Shown: one piece after another, positions 17,945-25,908 of the stretch
Position numbering within the stretch: position 1 is the stretch's first letter
How the letters are laid out: every line of letters begins with the position of its first letter
DNA from: Methylicorpusculum oleiharenae
Lineage (GTDB): Bacteria; Pseudomonadota; Gammaproteobacteria; Methylococcales; Methylomonadaceae
Direction of reading: 5' to 3'
Length of the DNA: 64,000 bases
Assembly (NCBI RefSeq): GCF_009828925.2
Contig: NZ_WUTY02000001.1
Coordinates: 1,952,492-2,016,491 of the forward strand
Notes under the pieces: generated by a model
Database searches by the model: none
The model's input: only the letters and a program-made list of their open reading frames with translations
What the model was told of the DNA's origin: nothing
Made by a program: the position numbers and the translations under genes

Positions 17945-18222
17945 AATTCGAATGGGATGAAAACAAAAACAGAGCTAACATCCAAAAGCACGGTGTCGAT
18001 TTTCGGGATGCCGTTTATGTGTTCGCTGATCACTGGGCTTTGAGCATACCCGATGATTATGCCGAAGACGAAGAGCGTTGGCTTTTGCTAGGCATGAACC
18101 TAAAAGAACAAGTGCTATTGGTTGTACACACTTTTCGTGGCGAGGATGTGACCCGAATTATTTCTGCCAGAAAAGCCACACAGAGAGAAAAATCGACCTA
18201 CTTACAGAGGGCAAAACGATGA
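17941..18222 (+). CDS. brnT: BrnT-like toxin
   Basis: A 93-residue ribonuclease-type toxin of the BrnT (DUF497) family, which folds like RelE. Family marks are MKFEWDENKNRANIQKHGV at the start, 'FRDAVYVFAD' and the C-terminal VTRIISARKATQREKSTY. BrnT cleaves RNA and is held by BrnA. It overlaps the DinD fragment and the antitoxin start by 4 bases each, giving a tightly coupled pair that sits between the restriction and the methylation genes. Confidence 0.88.
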   Translation: MKFEWDENKNRANIQKHGVDFRDAVYVFADHWALSIPDDYAEDEERWLLLGMNLKEQVLLVVHTFRGEDVTRIISARKATQREKSTYLQRAKR

Positions 18223-18419
18223 AAGATGAATACGACTTTACCAATGCCGAACAAGGTAAATTTTACGTGCCAATCGAAGAAATTCAGATGCCGATTTACT
18301 TGGATCAAGATGTATTGCAGTACGTCAATCAGAAATGCGATTTTGACGCCGAGCGTATTCGGAACTTGATCAATGACTGGTTGCGGAAAGATATAGAGAT
18401 AGCGAAGCGGATTAGTTAG
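18219..18419 (+). CDS. brnA: BrnA-like antitoxin
   Basis: A 66-residue protein directly after brnT. The C-terminal half (MPIYLDQDVLQYVNQKCDF, IRNLINDWLRKDIEIAKR) is a ribbon-helix-helix-like DNA-binding region as in BrnA antitoxins, which neutralise BrnT and repress the operon. It overlaps brnT by 4 bases and ends with TAG three bases before the methyltransferase ATG, so toxin control and modification gene are in one transcript. Confidence 0.75.
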   Translation: MKDEYDFTNAEQGKFYVPIEEIQMPIYLDQDVLQYVNQKCDFDAERIRNLINDWLRKDIEIAKRIS

Positions 18420-18422
18420 GAC

Positions 18423-21332
18423 ATGGCCAAAGATACCAGCAAACTTAGCGTCGAAACCCTGACCCACGACGACGCCACCCGCAAAAACATTCCCACCGCC
18501 GAATACCAATCGGTGATGGCCAAGGACGAGCAAAACCCGATTCGTTTGGCCTATGAGCGCCGGAACCGCGACCTCGATCCACAACTGGTTTGGCGCGGTA
18601 AAGACGAACAGGACTGGTCGGATTTGATTGTGCATGCACCGCCGCTGTATATCCAGGAAAAAGTCCATCCCAAGGTGTTGATTGACGATTTGCTTAAACA
18701 CCCCTCGCCCTCCGGGAGAGGGGCCGGGGGAGAGGGCGAACAAATCGATCTGTTCAACGACTTCAATGGCCTGCCGGACACCAACGCCAAAACCGAGTTT
18801 TACCGCCACGACGCCCACTGGACCAATCGCATGATTCTGGGCGACAGCCTGCAAGTCATGGCCAGCTTGGCCGAGCGCGAAGGCTTGCGCGGCAAGGTGC
18901 AGTGTATTTATTTCGATCCACCGTACGGCATCAAATTTAATTCCAACTTCCAGTGGTCCACCACCAGCCGTGATGTCAAAGACGGCAACACCGACCACAT
19001 CACCCGCGAGCCGGAACAAGTCAAAGCCTTTCGCGATACCTGGCGCGACGGCATTCATTCCTATCTGACTTATTTGCGCGACCGCCTGACCGTGGCGCGG
19101 GATTTGTTGACCGATTCCGGGTCGATTTTTGTGCAGATTGGCGATGAAAACGTCCATTTAGCACGTTCATTGTTGGAAGAGATATTTGGTAAGTCGAATT
19201 TTATCAGTCAAATCACCATTGCTAAGACGGCGGGAGCAACGTCAGAACTGCTGCCTGGAATCTCCGATTACATCATCTGGTTCGCAAAGAACTTGGAATT
19301 AGTTAAGTACCGACAAGCATTTCAAGACAAGACTGGTCCCGAGAGCGGAGCAGGAGAGTATAAGTACGTGTTGGAGTTCGATGGCACAATGAGGCCTCTG
19401 ACTCGCGATGAGAAAGGTGGCAAACCATTACCGGCGAACGCTCACCTTTACCGACCAAGCGCAACTACATCGCAGCGCCCCCCTGGAAGTGCCCCCTTTG
19501 TATACCGGGGCGTTGTTTTTAAACCTGGTCCGGCTCAATTTTGGAAGACAAGTATTTCCGGTTTAACAAGACTTGGCCTTGCGGGGCGGCTGATTCCTAG
19601 AAAGGCTTCGATCTCTTATATGAGAATGTTAAATGATTTTCCTGTCATGCCAATCAACAATCTCTGGCTTGATACCCGCTGGGGATTTGATGCGCAGGAC
19701 AAGAGATATGTAGTCGAGACTAATACAAAGATATTGTCGCGATGTATCGGTATGGCTTCTGATCCCGGCGACCTAGTCCTTGATCCGACTTGCGGCTCCG
19801 GCACCACTGCCTATGTCGCTGAACAATGGGGCCGCCGCTGGATCACCATTGACACGTCCCGCGTCGCATTAGCCCTTGCCCGCGCCCGCATCATGGGTGC
19901 ACGCTATCCGTATTATCTACTAGCCGACAGTCCGGAAGGTCAACGGAAGGAAGCCGAAATCACCCGCAGCATGCCATCCAGTCAGCGCACCAGCGGCAAT
20001 ATCCGCCACGGTTTTGTCTACGAGCGTGTGCCGCATATCACGCTGAAAGCCATCGCCAACAACGCCGAAATCGATGTCATTTGGGATAAGTTTCAGGAAA
20101 AACTGGAACCGCTACGCGAACAGCTCAACACAATTCTTGTAGGATGGGCTGAGGCACGAAGCCCATCAATCGCGATCGATGCGTCGAATGTTGGGCTTCG
20201 CTCCCGCTCAGCCCAACCTGCGTCATTCAAACCTTTTGAGGAATGGGAAATTCCTCGCGAAGCCGATGCTAATTGGCCGGACACCGCAAAACAAATACAT
20301 GCAGAGTGGTGGAAATACCGCATCGCCCGCCAGCAGGAAATCGACGCCTCGATCGCCGCCAAAGCCGATTCCGAATACTTGTACGACAAACCCTACGAAG
20401 ACAAGAAAAAAGTCCGCGTCGCCGGTCCGTTCACCGTCGAAAGCTTGTCACCGCATCGGGTTCTGACGGTCGATGAAAACGACGATTTGATCGATGGCGT
20501 GGCCCAATCCAATGCCGAATACCGCGAAGAACGCGACTTCGTGCAAATGATTCTGGAAAATCTGAAAACCGCCGGGGTTCAGCAAGCGCATAAAACCGAC
20601 AAAATCGACTTCACGTCGCTTTCGCCTTGGCCCGGCGAACTGATCTGCGCCGACGGCCGCTACATGACTCCCTCTCCCCTGGAGGGAGAGGGCTGGGGTG
20701 AGGGGGAAATAGAAAAACGCGCCGCCATTTTCATCGGCCCTGAATTCGGCACGGTATCACGCCCCGATTTAGTCGCCGCCGCTCGCGAAGCCGGTGATGC
20801 CGGTTTCGACGTACTGATCGCTTGCGCCTTTAATTACGATGCCCATTCTTCGGAATTCGACAAACTCGGGCGCATCCCGGTGTTAAAAGCCCGGATGAAC
20901 GCCGACCTGCACATGGCCGACGACCTGAAAAACACCGGCAAAGGCAATTTGTTCGTGATCTTCGGCGAACCGGACATCGACATCCTGGACGCCAAAGACG
21001 ACAAGATTCAAGTCAAAGTCAACGGTGTAGATGTGTTCCACCCCAACACCGGCGAAGTCCGCAGCGACGGCGCCGAAGGCATCGCCTGCTGGTTCATCGA
21101 CACCGACTACAACGAAGAAAGCTTCTTCGTCCGCCACGCCTATTTCCTCGGCGCCAACGATCCTTACAAAGCCCTGAAAACTACCCTCAAAGCCGAAATC
21201 AACGAAGAAGCCTGGGCTACGCTGAACAGTGACACGTCAAGACCATTCGACAAACCAAGATCCAGGCGGATTGCGGTGAAAGTGATTAATCATCTTGGGG
21301 ATGAGGTTATGAAAGTGTTTAGGGTATGCTGA
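18423..21332 (+). CDS. Site-specific DNA methyltransferase, type III Mod-like (beta class)
   Basis: A 969-residue adenine-type methyltransferase. The catalytic DPPY is in IYFDPPYGIKFNSNF (about residue 165) and the SAM-binding motif I is DPTCGSGTTAYVAEQWG (about 455), with the target recognition region between them; this order marks the beta class, as in type III Mod. The long C-terminal part (about 700-969) holds GPEFGTVSRPDLVAAAREA and similar. Three short repeats are inserted in frame (residues about 92-106, 573-600 and 749-761). The target region (about 19,170-19,790) is richer in A/T and uses different codons from both flanks, so it looks exchanged. Partner of the Res-like gene at 14,474. 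Confidence 0.92.
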   Translation: MAKDTSKLSVETLTHDDATRKNIPTAEYQSVMAKDEQNPIRLAYERRNRDLDPQLVWRGKDEQDWSDLIVHAPPLYIQEKVHPKVLIDDLLKHPSPSGRGAGGEGEQIDLFNDFNGLPDTNAKTEFYRHDAHWTNRMILGDSLQVMASLAEREGLRGKVQCIYFDPPYGIKFNSNFQWSTTSRDVKDGNTDHITREPEQVKAFRDTWRDGIHSYLTYLRDRLTVARDLLTDSGSIFVQIGDENVHLARSLLEEIFGKSNFISQITIAKTAGATSELLPGISDYIIWFAKNLELVKYRQAFQDKTGPESGAGEYKYVLEFDGTMRPLTRDEKGGKPLPANAHLYRPSATTSQRPPGSAPFVYRGVVFKPGPAQFWKTSISGLTRLGLAGRLIPRKASISYMRMLNDFPVMPINNLWLDTRWGFDAQDKRYVVETNTKILSRCIGMASDPGDLVLDPTCGSGTTAYVAEQWGRRWITIDTSRVALALARARIMGARYPYYLLADSPEGQRKEAEITRSMPSSQRTSGNIRHGFVYERVPHITLKAIANNAEIDVIWDKFQEKLEPLREQLNTILVGWAEARSPSIAIDASNVGLRSRSAQPASFKPFEEWEIPREADANWPDTAKQIHAEWWKYRIARQQEIDASIAAKADSEYLYDKPYEDKKKVRVAGPFTVESLSPHRVLTVDENDDLIDGVAQSNAEYREERDFVQMILENLKTAGVQQAHKTDKIDFTSLSPWPGELICADGRYMTPSPLEGEGWGEGEIEKRAAIFIGPEFGTVSRPDLVAAAREAGDAGFDVLIACAFNYDAHSSEFDKLGRIPVLKARMNADLHMADDLKNTGKGNLFVIFGEPDIDILDAKDDKIQVKVNGVDVFHPNTGEVRSDGAEGIACWFIDTDYNEESFFVRHAYFLGANDPYKALKTTLKAEINEEAWATLNSDTSRPFDKPRSRRIAVKVINHLGDEVMKVFRVC
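18699..18740. repeat. Palindromic CCCTC/GAGGG repeat inserted in frame in the methyltransferase gene
   Basis: A C-rich stretch (CACCCCTCGCCCTCCGGGAG...) followed by a G-rich one (GAGGGGCCGGGGGAGAGGGCG) that adds the peptide HPSPSGRGAGGEGE between conserved blocks. It resembles the dispersed CCCTCTCCC/GGGAGAGGG repeats of many proteobacteria. The reading frame is kept. Related to the repeat at 20,667. Confidence 0.6.
20139..20222. repeat. Imperfect long palindrome (REP-like) inside the methyltransferase gene
   Basis: GTAGGATGGGCTGAG at the left pairs with CTCAGCCCAACCTGC at the right, and GAAGCCCA pairs with TGGGCTTC inside. Such GTAGG...CCTAC palindromes are usually intergenic repeats. Here it is translated as GWAEARSPSIAIDASNVGLR and onward, without breaking the frame. 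Confidence 0.6.
20667..20706. repeat. Second CCCTCTCCC/GGGAGAGGG repeat in the methyltransferase gene
   Basis: Reads ACTCCCTCTCCCCTGGAGGG, then AGAGGGCTGGGGTGAGGGGG. It encodes TPSPLEGEGWGEGE, a peptide that recurs when this dispersed repeat is translated in this frame. It belongs to the same class as 18,699-18,740 and also preserves the frame. Confidence 0.6.
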
Positions 21333-21359
21333 GGAAAATGAATGGGTCGCGGAGAAAAC

Positions 21360-24029
21360 ATGATGTATGAACACTTTAACAAGGCCAGATTCTGGAAATG
21401 TGCCTTGCAAGTTAATCCCGCTGGTTACATCGCGTATCGTGGTGATAGTCACGGCATGACGGAGACACAATACAATCAAGAATTGGCGCGGCTTGCAGTG
21501 GAAAATGACATTAATGTGATCGGGCTGGCAGATCATGGCAATGTCGATGGTGTGGATGCGGTCCGCACCATCATGAATGAACGCGGTATTTTGGTGTTTC
21601 CTGGGTTTGAGATTGCATCTAGTGAAAAGTCACATTTCGTTTGTCTTTTTGCAGAAAATATCACTCGGGATATGCTGATTGGATATATGGCGAAACTTGA
21701 AATCGATGCCAATAACCCTACTCATCCGTCAAGACTTAGTGCGGAACAAATCATTTCAAAAACAGAGGAGTTAAATGGATTTATATATGCCGCACATTGC
21801 TCGGATGATAATGGCGTTCTTAATCGAAAACTTAACCATGTCTGGAAAAATCCCTTGCTTAAAGCCGCTCAAATCCCAGGGGAATTGGCTGAGCTAAAAA
21901 ACAATGAAGGCGAGACATATCGGCAAATTTTGTTAAATAAAACACCTGAATACAAGAGAGAAAATCCGATCGCTATCATTAACGCCAAGGATGTGGAAAA
22001 GCCGGAAACCCTTGCAAATCCGAAAGCCTCCTGTTTGATAAAAATGACCCGCCCCTGCTTTGAGTCCTTCAAGCTGGCATTTCAAGACCCGGAATCACGG
22101 GTACGGCTAAACAGCGACGTTTCCGAAAACTATTATTCCCGTATCGAAAGCCTGAAAGTGACGGGCGGCTATCTGGACGGTGTACAAATCGAATTCTCCG
22201 AGCATTTGAATGCCGTGATCGGAGGACGAGGCACAGGAAAATCCACGTTATTGGAGTGCATTCGTTTTTGTCTGCAATTAAGACCCATCGGCAAACAGGC
22301 ACAAAAGCAACATGATGACATCATCAAAGAGAATCTGGGCAAAGCCAAGGCACGGGTAGAACTGGTAATCCGCTCATCAAGCATGAACGGCAAACGCTTT
22401 ACCATTGCTAGGCGTTATGGCGAGAGCGCTAGCGTGAAGGATGAACACGGCACTATGTCTGCTTTTACGCCCGCCGATTTGCTGCCGGAGATTGAAATCT
22501 ACGGACAGAATGAGATTTACGAAATTGCCCAAGACAAAGCCAGTCAACGTCGATTACTTACACGTTTTTTGGCAAGCGAACAACAGGACGGCGAAATCCG
22601 TATTCAGGAAATTATCACTAAGCTGGCGGAAAACCGGAAAAAACTGCTGGCAGCGCAAGAACAAGTGGCAGAAATTGAAGACGAAGTCGCACGTTTGCCA
22701 AAATTGGAAGAACAATTAGGACAGTTCAAAACGCTGGGACTGGAAGAAAAATTAAAGGTCGTACCCTTGCTGGAGACGGAAAAACGGTTACAGAAAAGAG
22801 CCGTTGGAGAAGAAAGCCAATTGCTCGATAAAGCCTTTCAAGGTGTGCGTGATAGCCTGCCAGATACCGTTTTTTTGAGCGATACCGCTATCGGCTATTT
22901 GCCCCATGCGGAAAGTTTCCGCAAGCTGCGGGCGGTGTTAGATACTCTGCGTACCGATGCTGAAACTCTGCTAGAGCAATGGCAAGTGAAATATGCCGCC
23001 GCCCAAACCACGATTGGCTTGATTGCGGAGGAATTGAATGGTTTGCTGCAACAGGAAGAATCGGCTTTGCAACTTACCTTTAAGGAGCTGCCTGCGTTTG
23101 AAGGCAAAACCGGCACAGAAATTGGCATTGGTTTTCAGAATTTGTTGCGGGAAATTGAGCGAATTAGACCCAAGCAAACGCTTATCCAGAATCGACAAAA
23201 CCTTGTTACCGAACTTATTCGGCAACGGCGAGCCATTCTTGATGATCTATCATCGCTTCGGGCTGAGCGTTCCGCGCAATTTGCAAGGACACTGAAAAGC
23301 TTGAATAAACGGCTTGCAGGAAAGCTGAAATTAACGGTTAAACCCGAAGCCGAGCGGCAGCCAGTGGTTCAATTCCTGGTGAATTGCCGATTGGAAAACG
23401 TAGCGGAAGGGCGTTTAGCCTGGATTCGTGAAGCGGAAAGTTTTTCGCCCGTTAAATTGGCTGAATATATTCGACTTGGCTCGGATGCCATACATACGGC
23501 CTCTATAACTGACGGCTGGAATGTGACACCCACTATTGCCCATGCGTTAGCCCGTCTTAGCCCTGAGCAAATCCTGCAATTGGAAGAGCTGGAGTTACCC
23601 GATTTAATCAGCATCGAATTGAACACCGCCCATGAAGGCCAAGAAAACTTCAGGCCGCTGGATAAACTGTCAACAGGACAACAATGCACGGCGATTTTGC
23701 ATTTGTTGCTGCTCCAGAATCTTGATCCGCTATTGATGGATCAACCGGAAGACAATCTGGATAATGCTTTTATAGCCGACCGCATCGTCACTGAACTAAG
23801 GTCGGCAAAAATAGCCCGACAATTTATTTTCGCTACCCATAATGCGAATATTCCCGTATTTGGCGATGCCGAATGGATCGGCGTTTTCGAGGTTCAAGAT
23901 AATCAAGCGCAAATGCCTTTGGATTCGCAAGGTGCCATAGACGTAACGCAAGTTCGAGATAAAGCTGCAGAGATTCTTGAAGGCGGAAAAATAGCTTTTA
24001 ACCAACGTAAAGCCAAATACGGTTATTGA
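21360..24029 (+). CDS. TrlF-like PHP-domain/ABC-type ATPase
   Basis: An 889-residue defence-associated protein. The N-terminal third is PHP-like (YRGDSHGMTE, VIGLADHGNVDG, FPGFEIASSEKSHFVCLF), a metal-dependent phosphoesterase fold. The rest is an SMC/ABC-type ATPase: Walker A GGRGTGKST (about residue 286), a coiled coil (about 400-620), the signature LSTGQQC (about 768) and Walker B LLMDQPEDNLDN (about 788). I start at the ATG at 21360 (GGAG eight bases before), giving MMYEHFNKARFWKCALQVNP; an ATG at 21342 is also possible. It is 27 bases after the methyltransferase, so likely part of the same defence operon. Confidence 0.85.
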   Translation: MMYEHFNKARFWKCALQVNPAGYIAYRGDSHGMTETQYNQELARLAVENDINVIGLADHGNVDGVDAVRTIMNERGILVFPGFEIASSEKSHFVCLFAENITRDMLIGYMAKLEIDANNPTHPSRLSAEQIISKTEELNGFIYAAHCSDDNGVLNRKLNHVWKNPLLKAAQIPGELAELKNNEGETYRQILLNKTPEYKRENPIAIINAKDVEKPETLANPKASCLIKMTRPCFESFKLAFQDPESRVRLNSDVSENYYSRIESLKVTGGYLDGVQIEFSEHLNAVIGGRGTGKSTLLECIRFCLQLRPIGKQAQKQHDDIIKENLGKAKARVELVIRSSSMNGKRFTIARRYGESASVKDEHGTMSAFTPADLLPEIEIYGQNEIYEIAQDKASQRRLLTRFLASEQQDGEIRIQEIITKLAENRKKLLAAQEQVAEIEDEVARLPKLEEQLGQFKTLGLEEKLKVVPLLETEKRLQKRAVGEESQLLDKAFQGVRDSLPDTVFLSDTAIGYLPHAESFRKLRAVLDTLRTDAETLLEQWQVKYAAAQTTIGLIAEELNGLLQQEESALQLTFKELPAFEGKTGTEIGIGFQNLLREIERIRPKQTLIQNRQNLVTELIRQRRAILDDLSSLRAERSAQFARTLKSLNKRLAGKLKLTVKPEAERQPVVQFLVNCRLENVAEGRLAWIREAESFSPVKLAEYIRLGSDAIHTASITDGWNVTPTIAHALARLSPEQILQLEELELPDLISIELNTAHEGQENFRPLDKLSTGQQCTAILHLLLLQNLDPLLMDQPEDNLDNAFIADRIVTELRSAKIARQFIFATHNANIPVFGDAEWIGVFEVQDNQAQMPLDSQGAIDVTQVRDKAAEILEGGKIAFNQRKAKYGY

Positions 24030-24037
24030 GGTAAGTT

Positions 24038-25282
24038 ATGCTGAAAGCTGAATTGCTTGAGATTATCGCTAACGGAGAAAACTCCGGCGTGGAGTTCAAA
24101 CGGGACGATATCCGCCCTGAACAATTGGCGAAAGAAATAGTTGCCCTGGCAAATTTTCAAGGTGGTCGGGTCATTCTCGGTGTCGAGGATGACGGCAGCC
24201 TATCCGGACTCAGACAACAAAATACACAAGAATGGGTTTTAAATGTGTTTCGTGACAAGGTTTATCCGCAAATAATTCCTTTTTATGAGGAGATAAAAAT
24301 TGACGGTCAAAACCGCGTCGCTGTTATCACGATTGCACCCGGCATTTCCAAACCTTACATGTTAAAGCACAACAACCGAGAGGAAGTTTATATCCGCATG
24401 GGTGATCGTTCGGAATTGGCATCGCGTGAACAACAATTACGGCTTTTTGAAAGCGGCGGACTTCTTCATGTTGAGGTTCTGCCTGTTGCAGGAACGTCCT
24501 TAGGCGTGTTGGACTTAGACAGGCTTAACTACTATCTATCGACCATCATTAGAGACCCCGAAATTCCAGTAACAAATGCGGAATGGGAAGAACGCTTGCA
24601 AGGTCTCGGTCTTATGGCTTCTGACGGTTTGGGAAATACTGTGTGTTCTATAGCCGGCTTGCTCTGCTTCGGCATTAATCCTCGACGGTATCTACGGCAA
24701 GCTGGTCTTCGCATCATGGCATTTTCAGGCGTTGATAAGGAATATCAGGCGCAACTTGATGTCGTGCTGGATGCTCCGCTCGTTGGTCGATGGAAGAATG
24801 ACAGTGCAGGGAGAAAACAATTGGTCGATGAAGGATTAATTGAAAAATTTGCAGCAGCTATTGAGCCTTTCATTACCCAAGAGTCTTCGGTTATTGACGA
24901 GAACATGCGACGGGAAAAAGTCTGGTTTTATCCTTGGGAGGCAGTTCGCGAAGCGGTTATAAACGCAGTCGTCCACAGGGACTGGACAAGAACGGTCGAT
25001 ATTGAAGTAACGAATTATGCTGACCGACTTGAAGTCATTAGCCCAGGAAAGATGCAAAACTCAATGACTATCTACAAAATGATCGCCGGTCAGCGTTCAC
25101 CACGAAACCCTCTGATTATGGAAATTCTTCGTGATTATGCTTATGTCGATTCGCGAGGCATGGGAGTACGCACCAAGATCATTCCATTGATGAAAAAATA
25201 TAACCACGTTGAACCCACTTTCAAAGCAACTGAAGATTATCTAAAGACAATTTTATCGGTGAAAACAGGCGAAATTTTGTGA
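24038..25282 (+). CDS. AlbA_2 / GHKL-ATPase domain protein (RecG-C-like)
   Basis: A 414-residue protein. The N-terminus (about 10-110, SGVEFKRDDIRPEQLAKEIV, then ANFQGGRVILGVEDDGSLSG) is a Schlafen-type AlbA_2 domain. The C-terminal part (about 300-380, AVREAVINAVVHRDWTRTVD, later DRLEVISPGKM and DSRGMGVRT) is the GHKL-ATPase-like domain of COG2865-type proteins. Such proteins are often called transcriptional regulators and occur with restriction systems. It starts 8 bases after the TrlF-like gene and its stop overlaps the GTG of the next gene. Confidence 0.82.
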   Translation: MLKAELLEIIANGENSGVEFKRDDIRPEQLAKEIVALANFQGGRVILGVEDDGSLSGLRQQNTQEWVLNVFRDKVYPQIIPFYEEIKIDGQNRVAVITIAPGISKPYMLKHNNREEVYIRMGDRSELASREQQLRLFESGGLLHVEVLPVAGTSLGVLDLDRLNYYLSTIIRDPEIPVTNAEWEERLQGLGLMASDGLGNTVCSIAGLLCFGINPRRYLRQAGLRIMAFSGVDKEYQAQLDVVLDAPLVGRWKNDSAGRKQLVDEGLIEKFAAAIEPFITQESSVIDENMRREKVWFYPWEAVREAVINAVVHRDWTRTVDIEVTNYADRLEVISPGKMQNSMTIYKMIAGQRSPRNPLIMEILRDYAYVDSRGMGVRTKIIPLMKKYNHVEPTFKATEDYLKTILSVKTGEIL

Positions 25283-25812
25283 ATTTCCGTATTGCAGACA
25301 CTTTCACCGACAGCCTCGCCAAACTCACCGGTGAAGAACAAAAAGCCATTAAAACCACCGCGTTCGATCTGCAACTGAATTCGGAAAATCCCGGATTGAG
25401 TTTTCACAAATTGGATAGGGCCAAGGATAAGAACTTCTGGTCAGTACGCGTTAGTACTGACATTCGTATCATCGTCCACAAAACGCAAAGCAGTTTGTTG
25501 CTGTGTTACGTCGACCATCACGATAATACCTATCACTGGGCAGAACGCCGCAAGCTGGAAACACACCCGCGAACGGGTGCTGCGCAAATCGTGGAAATTC
25601 GGGAACGTGTCGAAGAGATCATCGTATCGAAATACATTGAGTCCACGATAGTCAAACCAGTCAAGCCGCCACCGTTCGCCAAATACACGGATGAGCAACT
25701 GTTGAGTTATGGCGTTCCGGAAGAATGGCTGGCCGATGTCCGTGCTGCTGATGAAGATTCGATTTTGGAATTGGCGGACCACCTACCTGCCGAAGCCGCT
25801 GAAGCGGTTTAG
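25279..25812 (+). CDS. N-terminal part of a UvrD-like helicase, ended by an in-frame TAG
   Basis: A 177-residue ORF with a RelE-like N-terminal domain (RIADTFTDSLAKLTGEEQKAI, of which DTFTDSLAKLTGEEQ; SVRVSTDIRIIVHK; LLCYVDHHDNTYHWAERR), then LLSYGVPEEWLADVRAADED and LADHLPAEAAEAV. Proteins I recall of this kind continue directly into a UvrD/Rep helicase. Here a TAG at 25810-25812 stops it, and the same frame goes on (DLAVGKIPSIVEPTEVVTDP) into the helicase ORF that follows. One substitution (TTG or similar to TAG) would explain the split. The GTG start at 25279 overlaps the stop of the previous gene. Confidence 0.7.
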   Translation: MNFRIADTFTDSLAKLTGEEQKAIKTTAFDLQLNSENPGLSFHKLDRAKDKNFWSVRVSTDIRIIVHKTQSSLLLCYVDHHDNTYHWAERRKLETHPRTGAAQIVEIRERVEEIIVSKYIESTIVKPVKPPPFAKYTDEQLLSYGVPEEWLADVRAADEDSILELADHLPAEAAEAV

Positions 25813-25908
25813 GATCTTGCGGTCGGAAAAATACCATCGATTGTTGAGCCAACCGAAGTCGTTACCGATCCATTTCAGCATCCGGATGCTTTACGACGAT
25901 TCCGGATC

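Noticed and set aside
18198-19157. 319-residue minus-strand ORF inside brnA/methyltransferase
   Set aside because: Antisense of a clear methyltransferase; composition is of a mirror frame.
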